In this document: positions 36,993-46,426 of the stretch, piece by piece | Numbering within the stretch: the stretch's first letter is position 1 | How the letters are laid out: each line of letters begins with the position of its first letter | Assembly (NCBI GenBank): GCA_029838195.1 | Contig: JALGVJ010000021.1 | Location: forward strand, 1 to 63,556 | Direction of reading: 5' to 3' | Source: Promethearchaeota archaeon | Lineage (GTDB): Archaea > Asgardarchaeota > Lokiarchaeia > Sigyniarchaeales > SOKP01 | Length of the DNA: 63,556 nucleotides | The notes under the pieces: generated by a model | The model's database searches: none | What the model saw: only the letters and a program-made list of their open reading frames with translations | Told to the model about the DNA's origin: nothing | Made by a program: the position numbers and the translations under genes

Positions 36993-37721
36993 TTATTCTT
37001 TCTTTATAATCATGTCCTTAAACCAAGAGGGTAACATGAATCCTAAATAGAATAAGATTGAAACAATGACCGCCATCGTTCTGGCAATTAAATAAATTAA
37101 CACTCCCGTCGAAAGCAGTTCTAACGAAGTCATTACTATAGAGAGAACAAATGTAAATGTCAATACCTTTCCTTTTAATTTAATTTCCGGATTAGCAGAG
37201 GATAAGGATTTTTTTGAAAACCAGAGAGCCGGTACCATGAAAACCATAATTTCCACGGCATAATGAAGTTGATTATAAAAGGAGAGCTTCACTTGAATGG
37301 GCGTGATTTTTTCTCCCCATATAATAGGATTAGTAATGGAAAAATAGATATATACGGTGCTAAATATGAGAGCGATGATTGCTCCAATAATTAACAATTT
37401 TTTTCTGGTTGATTCATCATCCATGGTAAGAGATGTAATTCCGGCTACCCAGGCAAGTTGGGTAAAGGGAAGAGCTCCACCAATAACGAGCAGATGAACC
37501 GTTAGCGGCGTTGGAACATCAAATAATAATAAAGAGAGAAAATCTATAACAACGCCAATCCAAACCATACTGGCTCCAATCCAACCAATTCCTACATGGA
37601 GAAAAGAAGGTTGTTTGTAATGAAAATAGGTAGAAATTATTTTTAAACCGACAATCCAGTGAAACAAAAGGAATATAATAGTACACGTTCCAATAATCAT
37701 TAAATCTAACTCAAGTAGCAT
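36993..37721 (-). CDS. Seven-helix membrane protein, unknown
   Basis: 242 residues with about seven transmembrane helices and short charged loops. Features include an early HW in helix 1, GIGWIGASMVWIG, a polar loop with MDDESTRKKL and a C-terminal PSWFKD. It does not match a transporter or enzyme family I know. The seven-helix layout recalls sensor membrane domains, but no kinase, HTH or other output domain is attached. No close operon partner: the decayed sulfotransferase and DeoR-type gene lie upstream. AT-rich 250 bases separate it from the pseudogene. Confidence 0.55.
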   Translation of the reverse strand: MLLELDLMIIGTCTIIFLLFHWIVGLKIISTYFHYKQPSFLHVGIGWIGASMVWIGVVIDFLSLLLFDVPTPLTVHLLVIGGALPFTQLAWVAGITSLTMDDESTRKKLLIIGAIIALIFSTVYIYFSITNPIIWGEKITPIQVKLSFYNQLHYAVEIMVFMVPALWFSKKSLSSANPEIKLKGKVLTFTFVLSIVMTSLELLSTGVLIYLIARTMAVIVSILFYLGFMLPSWFKDMIIKKE

Positions 37722-37891
37722 GCATATTCAATCCTTTTTTCTTTTATATTAAATTTAATAGAGAGAGAATGATCTTTTCTATCTTGATTAAACATATTAT
37801 ATAAGATTTTAATATAAACATATTGATAATACCTAATATATAAATTTTTTCTGATTTAATTAATTATTAAGACATTTTTCGAGATTCTTTT

Positions 37892-38283
37892 TTAATTCTC
37901 AAATATAATTAAAAAATTTTTATTAAATTCAATGTTTAAAAACTTGCATAGCTTTTTCATGGTTTTCTGAAAATTTAAAATGAGATCTTCATGTTTAAGA
38001 GCATACTTGAGGGTGATCTTGGTATTTTAATCCCCTTTTCGGGATAAAATGCCAAGGTTTCAAGTGGAATGGCATGAATATCTGGATGAGCAAATAAAAT
38101 TGAAATCAAAAGAGTTGTTTCGGAACGTCCCCAACCAACGAATAAAATGGGAGATTCATGAAACGTGAAGGGTAATGTAATGAACTTTAGTAAATTTTTA
38201 ACTATGGAAAAATCCCTTTTAGATCTAGCCATCAGAGTAAAAATTTCTATAAAAAATCTTTTTAAGCGTTTCATTCCATTCAA
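37892..38283 (-). pseudogene. Decayed sulfotransferase gene
   Basis: The first 102 codons start at 38283 and include SPILFVGWGRSETTLLIS and HPDIHAIPLETLAF, the PAPS-binding 5' motif of sulfotransferases, with Glu where the family has Gly (GRSGTT). This frame stops at 37975. Right after, in another frame, KTMKKLCKFLNIEFNKN (ending at a stop at 37892) looks like the C-terminal helix of a sulfotransferase (…LCKFLGIE…). About 150 residues of the middle are missing, so this is a gene with an internal deletion and frame change. An alternative is a short live gene of 102 residues, less likely given the altered motif. Confidence 0.6.
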
Positions 38284-38446
38284 ATCTAGTAAATTCTAAG
38301 ATATTTTATATACTAATTTAAGAAATAATAAAATTAATTGCAAAAATTTTAAACTATGAAATATATTCCATCTTAGTATCCCAAGAAATTAATAAAAATT
38401 AATCAACAATTAACAAGATAAAAGAATTTTATATTAAGAAAAGAAA

Positions 38447-39220
38447 ATGATTGGTACCGAAAGAAGAATTAAAATAAGTGAACTAATTAAGGGAAAAGGC
38501 TCCATTTCCATTGAAGAACTCATAAATCGATTTAAGGTTTCACGAATGACTATTTGGAGAGATCTTAAAATTCTTGAAGAAGAGGGGCTTCTTAAAAAAG
38601 TCTATGGTGGCGCCATACGTCCTGATAGAATGGGGCCCGAAGAAAAGATTTTTGAAATCAAGCGTAAAAAAAATCTGGAACAAAAAAGAGTGATAGCAGA
38701 GCATGCTGCAAAAAATTACGTGAAGGATGAATCCATCTTATTTCTTGATGGTGGAACTACTGTTCTTGAATTAATTCCCTTTCTTACCAAAAAAAATATT
38801 ACTATTTTAACAAATGGATTAAATACTTTACTTATCGCCTCAAGATATTTGCCCGATTTAAACGTAATTGGAACGGGAGGGGTTTTGAGAAAACCATCTT
38901 TAACTTTCGTGGGTCCTGAGACGGAACGCTTTTTAAAGCAATATCGGGCAGATATCGCATTCATCAGTGGTACAGGGCTTACAATCGAAGAGGGTTTAAC
39001 GGATCCTCACCCATTAGAAATGGAAGCAAAAAAAGTAATGTGTAAAAATGCTAAACAAATTATTGTTTTGTTAGATTCTAGCAAATTTAGCAAACGTTCT
39101 TTATCCACGTTAATAGGGATTGATGAGATAAACGTATTGATCACGGATAGTAAAGCTCCACCAGAATTCATTGAACAATTGCGACAGAGGAACGTGAAGG
39201 TAGATATTGTTGAATTTTAA
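38447..39220 (+). CDS. DeoR/GlpR-family transcriptional regulator
   Basis: 257 residues. N-terminal winged helix-turn-helix (ISIEELINRFKVSRMTIWRDLKILEEEGLLKKVYGG), then a DeoR C-terminal sensor domain with LDGGTTVLELIPFL, ILTNGLN, GTGGVLRKPSLTFVGPE and ISGTGLTIEEGLTDP, which bind sugar phosphates in known members. DeoR proteins are bacterial-type repressors of sugar genes, so this one may be of bacterial origin. A TATA-like TTTTATATTAAG lies about twenty bases before the start, with almost no leader. Its targets are not visible; the glycosidase and symporter genes upstream are candidates. Confidence 0.88.
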   Translation: MIGTERRIKISELIKGKGSISIEELINRFKVSRMTIWRDLKILEEEGLLKKVYGGAIRPDRMGPEEKIFEIKRKKNLEQKRVIAEHAAKNYVKDESILFLDGGTTVLELIPFLTKKNITILTNGLNTLLIASRYLPDLNVIGTGGVLRKPSLTFVGPETERFLKQYRADIAFISGTGLTIEEGLTDPHPLEMEAKKVMCKNAKQIIVLLDSSKFSKRSLSTLIGIDEINVLITDSKAPPEFIEQLRQRNVKVDIVEF

Positions 39221-39605
39221 ACAACAATGTTATCTTTACTAATTTCAAGCCTCTGAATTGCGATAAAAGAACTTATTCGCACGAGTGTGGAAATCCAAAT
39301 AAGAAAACATGGATTCACAATTATATTATTTCAACTAAGAGAATTCAAATATAGGATAACCTGAGTCGTGAAATAGTCTTTTCATAAGAAACACTTCTGA
39401 ATTGGATGTACCATTTTCAAGAGTATTTTTAATGATACATGCCTCTTTTTAGACCCTCATTTCTCTTGATATATACCCAAAGCGCATTAAAATGATAAAA
39501 CAATCATGGAGTAGACTTAATACACTTCTAAAAAATATTTATTAAATTCTTGGGTTTTATATTAATATAGAAAAAATTTTAATCACTACCTTTTTGGTAA
39601 AAATC
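39221..39605. other. Intergenic stretch, nothing recognised
   Basis: About 385 bases between the DeoR-type gene and the next start. No conserved frame, strong dyad or RNA fold was seen. GGTAA ten bases before the ATG at 39606 may serve as a weak Shine-Dalgarno sequence for the next gene. Confidence 0.3.
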
Positions 39606-40823
39606 ATGAAATTAAGCTTGATGGATTTAAACGATGGAACGGTACACGTGGGAAATAAATTAAAGATCAAAACGATTTTTGAATTTGATGAGGATACGCC
39701 TTTAATGTGGACAGGCGTAAGACTGATTACAAAACCGCCCTGCGCGAAAGAACTACAAGTAGGAAAAAAAGAAATATTTTCCTCGGGAAAGTTTGAAGCA
39801 GGCACCTATATTCGTGAAAAATCCTTGCTAATTAAACACAACGTGGTTCCGACCATTGAAAAACGGAATTTAAGGTACATCTTACAATTGCTTCTTAGAA
39901 AAAAAAATCCCATTGATCCCGATCAAGATTTCACGGTAAAACGGGAATATGAAATAATCATTAAGAGCAAGGAATTAAAACAATTGCCGGCCAAGCCTAA
40001 TCCAATTTCATTTTCAATATCAGGATTGAATATTAATCTTGTCAAGGATATTTTCAGACCAGGTGAAACAATTAAGATTAATTATTCCTCAGAAAATTTA
40101 AAAGAACTTGAAGTACGTCTCTTGCAAAAGGCAAATTTAATATGTTATTGTGAGCCTTACGGAAAAAGTTGTAAAAAAATAGAAGAATTACCTCCATCAA
40201 TAGCGGGAGATGTTAAAACAAAAAGCACGGAAAAAGGTTTTTTACTAATGACCATCCCACCCATTGCTGAGCCTTCTCATGATTTTTTATGGGAACCCGA
40301 GGAAAGAGAATATTGGGGCTTTAAGTTTGGCGATTATTGTAGATGGTCCTTACTCGTAATTGGTACGAAACGCCCCGAGCATGGAAGAGAGAAGATAAAA
40401 TTTGAAATTCCCATCGTTATTTCCAAGCAACCACTTTCAGAGAAAGAAGGAGATGCGAAGCTCTTTTCTACGGAAGAAAAAGGAACACCCGCTCTATTTG
40501 GAGATATTTCCTCAAAATTTCAAAAACGGTTTCAAATGCTTTCCATCGACTCGGCTCATGATGCTACTTCTAATTCAAACGTGTATAAAATTAAATTAAA
40601 AAATATCTCAAAACAAAATTTAGAAGGTGTTACCGTTAAATTAACAGGTTTACAGGAGGATTTATTCGAAACCACTTCAAATTTAGTGGGATACAAGGAA
40701 TGGAACAAAGAGGAAGAAAAAGAAATCATCTATGAAACAAAACAAAACATTTCTGCCATAATCTCTGTTATTGAAGATAATTCCCAACAGAGTGTTAGAA
40801 TTCAAACACCCATCGCTTTTTAA
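39606..40823 (+). CDS. Possible arrestin/Spo0M-fold protein
   Basis: 405 residues from the ATG at 39606 (a TTG four codons earlier is less likely). It seems to be two beta-sandwich halves. The first has GNKLKIKTIFEF, TPLMWTGVRLITKPPC and an extended-strand pattern. The second starts FRPGETIKINYSSENLKELEVRLLQKANLICYC, which recalls the second lobe of arrestin/Vps26/Spo0M proteins (P-G-E-x-I-x-(V/I) followed by inner-strand cysteine or basic residues). Such proteins are cargo or membrane adaptors. The match is only by pattern, and no signal peptide or enzyme motif is present. It ends 3 bases from the convergent 40827 gene. Confidence 0.5.
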   Translation: MKLSLMDLNDGTVHVGNKLKIKTIFEFDEDTPLMWTGVRLITKPPCAKELQVGKKEIFSSGKFEAGTYIREKSLLIKHNVVPTIEKRNLRYILQLLLRKKNPIDPDQDFTVKREYEIIIKSKELKQLPAKPNPISFSISGLNINLVKDIFRPGETIKINYSSENLKELEVRLLQKANLICYCEPYGKSCKKIEELPPSIAGDVKTKSTEKGFLLMTIPPIAEPSHDFLWEPEEREYWGFKFGDYCRWSLLVIGTKRPEHGREKIKFEIPIVISKQPLSEKEGDAKLFSTEEKGTPALFGDISSKFQKRFQMLSIDSAHDATSNSNVYKIKLKNISKQNLEGVTVKLTGLQEDLFETTSNLVGYKEWNKEEEKEIIYETKQNISAIISVIEDNSQQSVRIQTPIAF

Positions 40824-40826
40824 ACC

Positions 40827-41792
40827 TCATGTAACTCGCCGAAGGGTTTCGAATGTTCCATAACCCTTGGAGTTCTCATCCAATTTAAATTTACCAAAAG
40901 ATTGGATGAGAATGGATTCATTACCCTCTTCATCTTTAAAGGGGACGGGAATGATGGAGCCCGCTCTTGCTTCTAAATAATGTTGTTCTCCCTGCAAATC
41001 AATGATCTCCAATTCCGAACTAACGGGAAAAATTCCATCTTCCCGAAATTCCTGTTGGATGATTTTAATTTCTTTCAGGGGGATGTTTTTCCCCTCTTTA
41101 TATAGAAACCCTCCCGTGCTCGTGCGTCCATCATCCGTGATCACGGCGGCGGGATTAATGGCCAAATTTTTATCGAACCATATCACGTAATAAAACCATG
41201 CCCCTACTCCCGTCCAATCCCGCACTCCATAAGTATGATCTCTTTGTCCCAATTCATTTTGAATAGAATATTTTTCTTCTCCAATTTCAATAATTCCATT
41301 AATCTCCGCGATTTGCTCCCAATGCTTATCACCCGCTTTTTTTCCCACTTCCAAAGATTCAGGAGTCATGTATTCACTATATTCATATGTATCATTAATC
41401 GCTTTAAACTCTAAATCCATTTTTACTGATTTCATAGCTTCTACTAAGGAAGGATCTTCTCGAACTCGTGGTAAATCTTCAGAATTTTTAACAAAAATCA
41501 TTTTTCCCTTAAAGTGATACCTCCAATAACCATCGTCAATATTTTCATGGATAATCTTTCCTACACGCAAGGGGGTTGAATATTCTCTTGCTTTATTTAA
41601 TTGAAAATAACCCCCGCCCGCTCCATCGGGTAAAAATAAAAAGAAAAATGTCATGCCTTCAGGCTTATTTGGCTTAAATCCAAGCCGCGACATGCCTCCC
41701 AATTCATGTTCTTTACTATAAAATACAAAATAATACGATTCATTCCATTCTGGGTGATTAGTACGCAAGTGAAAATGAGTCAAGGGTTCCAT
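40827..41792 (-). CDS. CrtC/AttH-like lipocalin-type protein
   Basis: 321 residues, mainly beta. It contains GQRDHTYGVRDWTGVGAWFYY, the G-x-R-D-H-x-x-G-x-R-D-W pattern of the CrtC/AttH (hydroxyneurosporene-synthase-like, double-lipocalin) families, and an N-terminal NESYYFVFYSKEHELGGMSRLGF block. Members bind or hydrate hydrophobic molecules such as carotenoids, but many have no known role. No signal peptide, so it is likely cytoplasmic. It converges with the 39606 gene and follows the 44673 gene on the same strand after about 140 bases. Confidence 0.6.
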   Translation of the reverse strand: MEPLTHFHLRTNHPEWNESYYFVFYSKEHELGGMSRLGFKPNKPEGMTFFFLFLPDGAGGGYFQLNKAREYSTPLRVGKIIHENIDDGYWRYHFKGKMIFVKNSEDLPRVREDPSLVEAMKSVKMDLEFKAINDTYEYSEYMTPESLEVGKKAGDKHWEQIAEINGIIEIGEEKYSIQNELGQRDHTYGVRDWTGVGAWFYYVIWFDKNLAINPAAVITDDGRTSTGGFLYKEGKNIPLKEIKIIQQEFREDGIFPVSSELEIIDLQGEQHYLEARAGSIIPVPFKDEEGNESILIQSFGKFKLDENSKGYGTFETLRRVT

Positions 41793-41934
41793 GAGACTTT
41801 CAACTCCATGAGAAAACTTGTTCTAATTTTTAATATATCTCGAAATAACACCATGAGTATAACAATGATCGCACGATTTTAAAATTTTCAAATTTATCTC
41901 GCCCCTCGTGATAATTCTTAATTCATGACTTAGT

Positions 41935-44673
41935 TCATTCATCTAAAATCTTCACGGTACCCTCTTGACCATTGAGCAAAACCAATTGTCCTGTCTGAAA
42001 AATTTTACACGCGTTCTCAATATTTGTAACGGCGGGGATGCCGTATTCTCGACTTACAACAGCACCATGGGATAAGATACCTCCCGTTTCCGTTATGAGG
42101 CCACCAATCATGCTAAAAACGGGAGTCCAACCCGGATCTGTCCGGGAAACGACCAGGATTTCTCCCTTTTTAACTTTAGAGAGTTGATTTATTTCATTTA
42201 ATATCCTCACGCGGGCCGTGATGAGTCCTTGACTGGCCGGGATTCCCTGGAAAACGGTATCATGAAATTCATGCTGAAGCACGTCATTAAATTCTCTTGA
42301 GCCAAGAAGGAATTTGGAAGGCAGAATGTTTTCATTTTGCTTGAATTGTTCATATCTTCTTTCTATATTGGTTATTAGTTTTTTTAGTTGCTGTTCAGTT
42401 AAAGTTCTTTTAGCAACCTTTTTTATTTCTTGTTTCTTGAAAAAGAAAATTTTTTCTTCAGTATCAATGATTCCTTGCTCTTTGAACATGTTCCCAATTG
42501 CAAGAAAAATTTTCCTGTTCTTTGTTATCCATCTATCTAAATTAAATCTTTGATTTTCACGGAAATTAATGTAGGTTCGACTAAAATTTAGAATCGTTGA
42601 GAAGATTTTCCATTTGAGAAATCCGAGTCGTTGGGAACGAATTTTAGACTCAACAAGATTCTCGATCAATTTTTGTCTTTTCTCTTTTTTCAATTTCAAT
42701 TTTTCAAGATCATCCCATTCTTCTGAGATAAGAGATTTTAAGATATCAAATAAATTTGTCATGGGTGGCTCTCTCCAGCGGGGATAATAGATTTCACGAG
42801 TAAATCCTCTATCACCAAACAATTCTAAGAAATCATTGAATTTTTTTAAAAATGCTTGAAAGCTAGAATCTTTTTCTGATAAAAGGTAAGAATAGATTGA
42901 ATCGGAGGGGAGTTCCCTCATCTTTTTTTTAAGAGCGGGATGCACGTTGATAAACGATGCTAACTCATGAATCTTTTCATTCGTCTCCGTTAATTTATTT
43001 TTCAAGCCTGAAATCAAAATGGGATAATACTGATTGCATTCTTCTTTACTGAGAAACTTGGTCAAGAGATATTGGACGAGTAAATTCATGCCGATATTAT
43101 GAACGGGGATTCCATATCGAATGAGGCGAAAATGAGTAATCATTTTCTCTTCTAAAGCGCTTGCCAAATCCAATAAAGCATTTACATCTTTTTTATTCTT
43201 AATTTTCTCAAATCGTTGATCCAGTGAACGACAAAAGGGCACGAATTCTTCCTTAGACCAATTCTCATATACTTGGTTAGTTTTGGTGATAGAGCCATTC
43301 GGATCATGAATCATGATACGAAGTTCCGCCACAATTCGTCGTAAGGCATGAAAAGGCAAGTCTTTAATGGTTTCTTTTCCAAAAGAACCTTTCCCTTCCG
43401 GAAAATAATTAAGTAAATCTTTATTTCGCATTAATTTAGGGATTTCATTTTCCACTTTATTCTTTAATACGTTTAAATTAAAATATACGTGAGCTTTAAA
43501 CAATTTTAAGAGCCGCTTGTCCATTCTTTTATAACCCATAATGGAATTTAATTCCATGTTCACGATTTTTGTAAGAGGATCTCCTAAAAGTTCAAAATAT
43601 AGGGGAGATACATTATCATTCCAGTAATCGTCCGAATATCCTCTGCTCCACATGATTGCTTCTTGTTTGCTATGCTCAGGTTTTTTCAAAATGGTAATCG
43701 GTCGTGCTTGTAAGGGTATGAAGTTGTTTCTCTCATCAATTGCCCATTCTATATCTTGGGGTATTCCATTAAAAATTTTTTCTATTTTTACGCCCATTCG
43801 CGCAAGTTCGAGAATTTGGCTCGTCGTTAGTGAAGAGGTTTTATTTTCTTCTTCGGTTAGATGGATAACTTCCGTACCATGTTCATTTTCAGTGTTTTTT
43901 GGGATTATTGCGATATTTTTATTTCCAATTCGTTTATTGAGGATCCTAAAGGTTTCTTTTCCTTTTTTCGATTTTTTACGTTCCACAATATATTGATCGG
44001 GACAGCATGTTCCCCCAACGATTGATTCTCCTAATCCAAAATTAGATTCCACGATCATTTCATGTGTTTTAAACGTCATGGGATTCATGGTAAATAGCAA
44101 GCCCGCACATCTCGCCGGTATCATTTTTTGAATGATTGAGGCAAGTTTTACCTTCTCTTGAGGGATTTGATGGGCATGTCTATAGGAAATTGCTCGAGCA
44201 GTCCATGCGGACGCATAACATTTTTTTAAATGAAGGAGGACTTGCTCCACCGATTTTAAATTTAAATAGGTATCATATTGTCCCGCAAAGGAAGCTTTAG
44301 GCAAATCTTCTGCTATAGCGGAAGAACGCACGGCAACTTCAGAAAACTTTCGATTTTTAAGTTCCTGTTTTACCATGGCTTCGATGGAAGGTGGAATTGT
44401 TCCTTTTACAATTGCATTTCGAATTTCTTCCGCTTGGCGCTCCAAAGATTCTGCATTGTAATGATCTATTTTGGATAAGAACTCGTGAATTTTCATCTCA
44501 AGATCATTGAATTGCAAAAATTCTTGATACGCACTCGTAGTTAAAACAAAGCCATCTGGAATTTTAAATCCATTCCTCAATAAACATGCTAAATTGGCGG
44601 CTTTATTGCCTACGACTTCCACGTTTTTATTCGAAATCTCTTTTAAATCCTTAATGTACAAGGAAAGACTCAT
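41935..44673 (-). CDS. PEP-synthase-type phosphotransferase (PpsA/rifampicin-phosphotransferase-like)
   Basis: 912 residues. The N-terminal ATP-grasp half (GNKAANLACLLRNGFKIPDGF, AVRSSAIAEDLPKASFAGQ, ESNFGLGESIVGG) is typical PPDK/PEP-synthase. The C-terminal swivel domain has TGGILSHGAVVSREYGIPAV, with the phosphohistidine H869. Between them lie about 500 helical residues, and the large PEP/pyruvate TIM barrel of real PEP synthase, normally after the His domain, is missing. This order (ATP domain, helical substrate domain, terminal His domain) is that of rifampicin phosphotransferase and related enzymes, which move the beta-phosphate of ATP to a small molecule. The substrate is unknown; antibiotic modification is just one possibility. 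Confidence 0.82.
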   Translation of the reverse strand: MSLSLYIKDLKEISNKNVEVVGNKAANLACLLRNGFKIPDGFVLTTSAYQEFLQFNDLEMKIHEFLSKIDHYNAESLERQAEEIRNAIVKGTIPPSIEAMVKQELKNRKFSEVAVRSSAIAEDLPKASFAGQYDTYLNLKSVEQVLLHLKKCYASAWTARAISYRHAHQIPQEKVKLASIIQKMIPARCAGLLFTMNPMTFKTHEMIVESNFGLGESIVGGTCCPDQYIVERKKSKKGKETFRILNKRIGNKNIAIIPKNTENEHGTEVIHLTEEENKTSSLTTSQILELARMGVKIEKIFNGIPQDIEWAIDERNNFIPLQARPITILKKPEHSKQEAIMWSRGYSDDYWNDNVSPLYFELLGDPLTKIVNMELNSIMGYKRMDKRLLKLFKAHVYFNLNVLKNKVENEIPKLMRNKDLLNYFPEGKGSFGKETIKDLPFHALRRIVAELRIMIHDPNGSITKTNQVYENWSKEEFVPFCRSLDQRFEKIKNKKDVNALLDLASALEEKMITHFRLIRYGIPVHNIGMNLLVQYLLTKFLSKEECNQYYPILISGLKNKLTETNEKIHELASFINVHPALKKKMRELPSDSIYSYLLSEKDSSFQAFLKKFNDFLELFGDRGFTREIYYPRWREPPMTNLFDILKSLISEEWDDLEKLKLKKEKRQKLIENLVESKIRSQRLGFLKWKIFSTILNFSRTYINFRENQRFNLDRWITKNRKIFLAIGNMFKEQGIIDTEEKIFFFKKQEIKKVAKRTLTEQQLKKLITNIERRYEQFKQNENILPSKFLLGSREFNDVLQHEFHDTVFQGIPASQGLITARVRILNEINQLSKVKKGEILVVSRTDPGWTPVFSMIGGLITETGGILSHGAVVSREYGIPAVTNIENACKIFQTGQLVLLNGQEGTVKILDE

Positions 44674-45021
44674 GAGCTAAATATCATCTCTCATTAAAGG
44701 ATTGATATTAATTTTATAAATCTGCATTAGTAATTAATTGTTTTAAAAACTTTTAAATATTTAATTATTACTTAGATGGTTTAAATTAACGCTGAATTTA
44801 TCTCAATATGAGAATTTATTGTTTCAATTAATTCTTATTTAACAAGATTCTTGGCAAAAGAAATTGATTTTTCGATATACTTAACTTTCTATTTTTAAAA
44901 GGATTGAGTTTCATCATTAACTCAAGTTTATCTATACGTGCTTTTTTTTCTAAAGAGAGAGAATGAGAGAAGAATTTTTTTGTAACGAATTAGAGGGTAT
45001 AAAATAAAAGAAAGAAAGAAA
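44674..45021. other. Intergenic stretch, nothing recognised
   Basis: AT-rich bases between the PEP-synthase-like start and the stop of the MglA-like gene (both on the minus strand). A minus-strand promoter for the 44673 gene must lie here, with several TTTAAAT-like sequences near 44750. Oligo-T runs on the minus strand near 44940 and 44980 may end the MglA-like transcript. Confidence 0.3.
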
Positions 45022-45624
45022 CTAAGTTCGTTGAGAAACTGATGTAATCACATTGGCATGATATGTTCCCGTAAAAATCAATTGCAAAATCTCTTCGAAA
45101 CAAGTTAAAATTCCCTCTCCGTTTACGGCAATCGTTTTTTTAACGGATACATTCTTATATTTCGCATGATTGATATCTTCTAAAAACTTAGATATTTCAA
45201 ATTTCTCAGGCAAGTCTTGCTTGTTAAAGGCAATTACGATTGGTAATTCAAAGCTTCTTTCTCCAAAATACGAATTTAATTCATTCCATGAGATTATATT
45301 TCTTCTATATGCAGAACGTTGAGAATCCACGATAAAAATAATACCATCAACTGCACGCAGCGTAATTGGACGAGTAACTAAATAAAAGTCTTGACCGGTC
45401 GTGCTATACACGTGTACTTTTAATAACCAATCCGTATTCTGAAATTTGATGGTACCATAATCGAAAAATAGCGTTCTTCTAAGGGAATTTTCAATGCTAA
45501 TTACTTCATTTTTATTTCCAAAATGTGAAAATAATGCAATTAGGGACGTCGTTTTACCAGAGAGTGCGGGACCAAAATAGACAATTTTTAAATTAATAAT
45601 TTTCTCTAAGGGGTCTAAGATCAT
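45022..45624 (-). CDS. MglA-like small GTPase
   Basis: 200 residues. P-loop GPALSGKTT (18-26), a TLFFDYG strand typical of MglA, switch II STTGQ (74-78) in place of the DxxGQ of Ras proteins, and FNKQDLP (NKQD at 134-137). These features match the MglA family, which in bacteria sets cell polarity and has many relatives in Asgard archaea. Residues RPITLRAVDGIIFIVDSQ fit the MglA/Arf group. No lipidation motif. The gene for a 144-residue helical/winged-helix protein lies 98 bases upstream on the same strand and may encode a partner such as a GAP or effector. Confidence 0.85.
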   Translation of the reverse strand: MILDPLEKIINLKIVYFGPALSGKTTSLIALFSHFGNKNEVISIENSLRRTLFFDYGTIKFQNTDWLLKVHVYSTTGQDFYLVTRPITLRAVDGIIFIVDSQRSAYRRNIISWNELNSYFGERSFELPIVIAFNKQDLPEKFEISKFLEDINHAKYKNVSVKKTIAVNGEGILTCFEEILQLIFTGTYHANVITSVSQRT

Positions 45625-45722
45625 TTCTTGCTCATGCTTTTATTTTTTTTAATGTGTTTACATGAAATTATATAAAAGGCAAGATTTTTTCTCATCCATG
45701 AGGCGAGCAAGAAGTTTGATGG

Positions 45723-46157
45723 TTATAAATCCTTATCATGAAGGTTAGAAGGATTTTGGGAAAATATTATGGATTCTCCTCTAATCATACCGGGGAATTC
45801 TCCTCTTAAAATTAGAATTTCGATTTCCCTCTTGATGAGAGAATTATCCATTATCAATTGTTTCTTCTCTCGAACATGATGATTCAATTCTTCAAAGGAA
45901 ATGGATTCTCTTGAATGTGAAAATTCATTGAGAATGTTCAAAAGAATCTTTTGATTATACAGGGAACGTGCATTTGAATCTAACTGATACAATGAGTGGG
46001 TTAAATTATAATCGAAATCACCTTCCCGCTCAATTTTCTTTAATTTATCGAGAATTTTAATTGCTTCTCCATATCGATCCTTTTGCATTAATTTGCGAGC
46101 TTCATTTAATTCTCGAATAAATAATCGTTCTGAATTTTCTCCTCTTTCTTCTTTCAT
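45723..46157 (-). CDS. Small helical/winged-helix protein next to the MglA-like gene
   Basis: 144 residues, no family recognised with certainty. The first half is helical (RELNEARKLMQKDRYGEAIKILDKLKKI), like a TPR or PCI helix pair. The second half (ISFEELNHHVREKKQL...IKREIEILILRGEFPGMI) has the layout of a winged helix as in PCI or similar domains, with a strand ending in GMIRGESIIF. The gene precedes the MglA-like gene on the same strand and may work with it. No membrane segment. Confidence 0.6.
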   Translation of the reverse strand: MKEERGENSERLFIRELNEARKLMQKDRYGEAIKILDKLKKIEREGDFDYNLTHSLYQLDSNARSLYNQKILLNILNEFSHSRESISFEELNHHVREKKQLIMDNSLIKREIEILILRGEFPGMIRGESIIFSQNPSNLHDKDL

Positions 46158-46348
46158 GTTCGTTATAATTTAAGATGTTTTAGAGAAATTTGATTATACT
46201 AAAGCTGACATGCTACTTGAATTTATTGTTTAGAAATATTAAACAAGGTGCTCTATTATCAAAGTCGAAAACCCTTAATTTTATTTTATTTATATTTCTT
46301 AAGTGAATCAATTAAAAAAAAAATAAACATGGCTAATCATTCATGAAA

Positions 46349-46366
46349 TAAAATCGTACGATTTTA
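46349..46366 (+). promoter_or_regulatory. 18-bp perfect palindrome upstream of the NifU-like gene
   Basis: TAAAATCGTACGATTTTA is perfectly self-complementary. It ends 14 bases before a TATA-like box at 46381-46393 and lies 61-78 bases before the start codon. The GC-containing centre ATCGTACGAT makes chance less likely in this AT-rich DNA. Its position just upstream of TATA/BRE suits an activator; a repressor is also possible. Iron or redox control of the Fe-S scaffold gene would make sense. Confidence 0.6.
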
Positions 46367-46380
46367 ATAGGTAATATCGT

Positions 46381-46393
46381 TTTATATAATATA
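46381..46393 (+). promoter_or_regulatory. TATA box of the NifU-like gene
   Basis: TTTATATAATATA, 34-46 bases before the ATG, implies a short leader of roughly ten to twenty bases holding AAGTGA as a weak Shine-Dalgarno sequence. Confidence 0.5.
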
Positions 46394-46426
46394 GAACATG
46401 ATTAATGGACTAGATAAGTGAATAAA

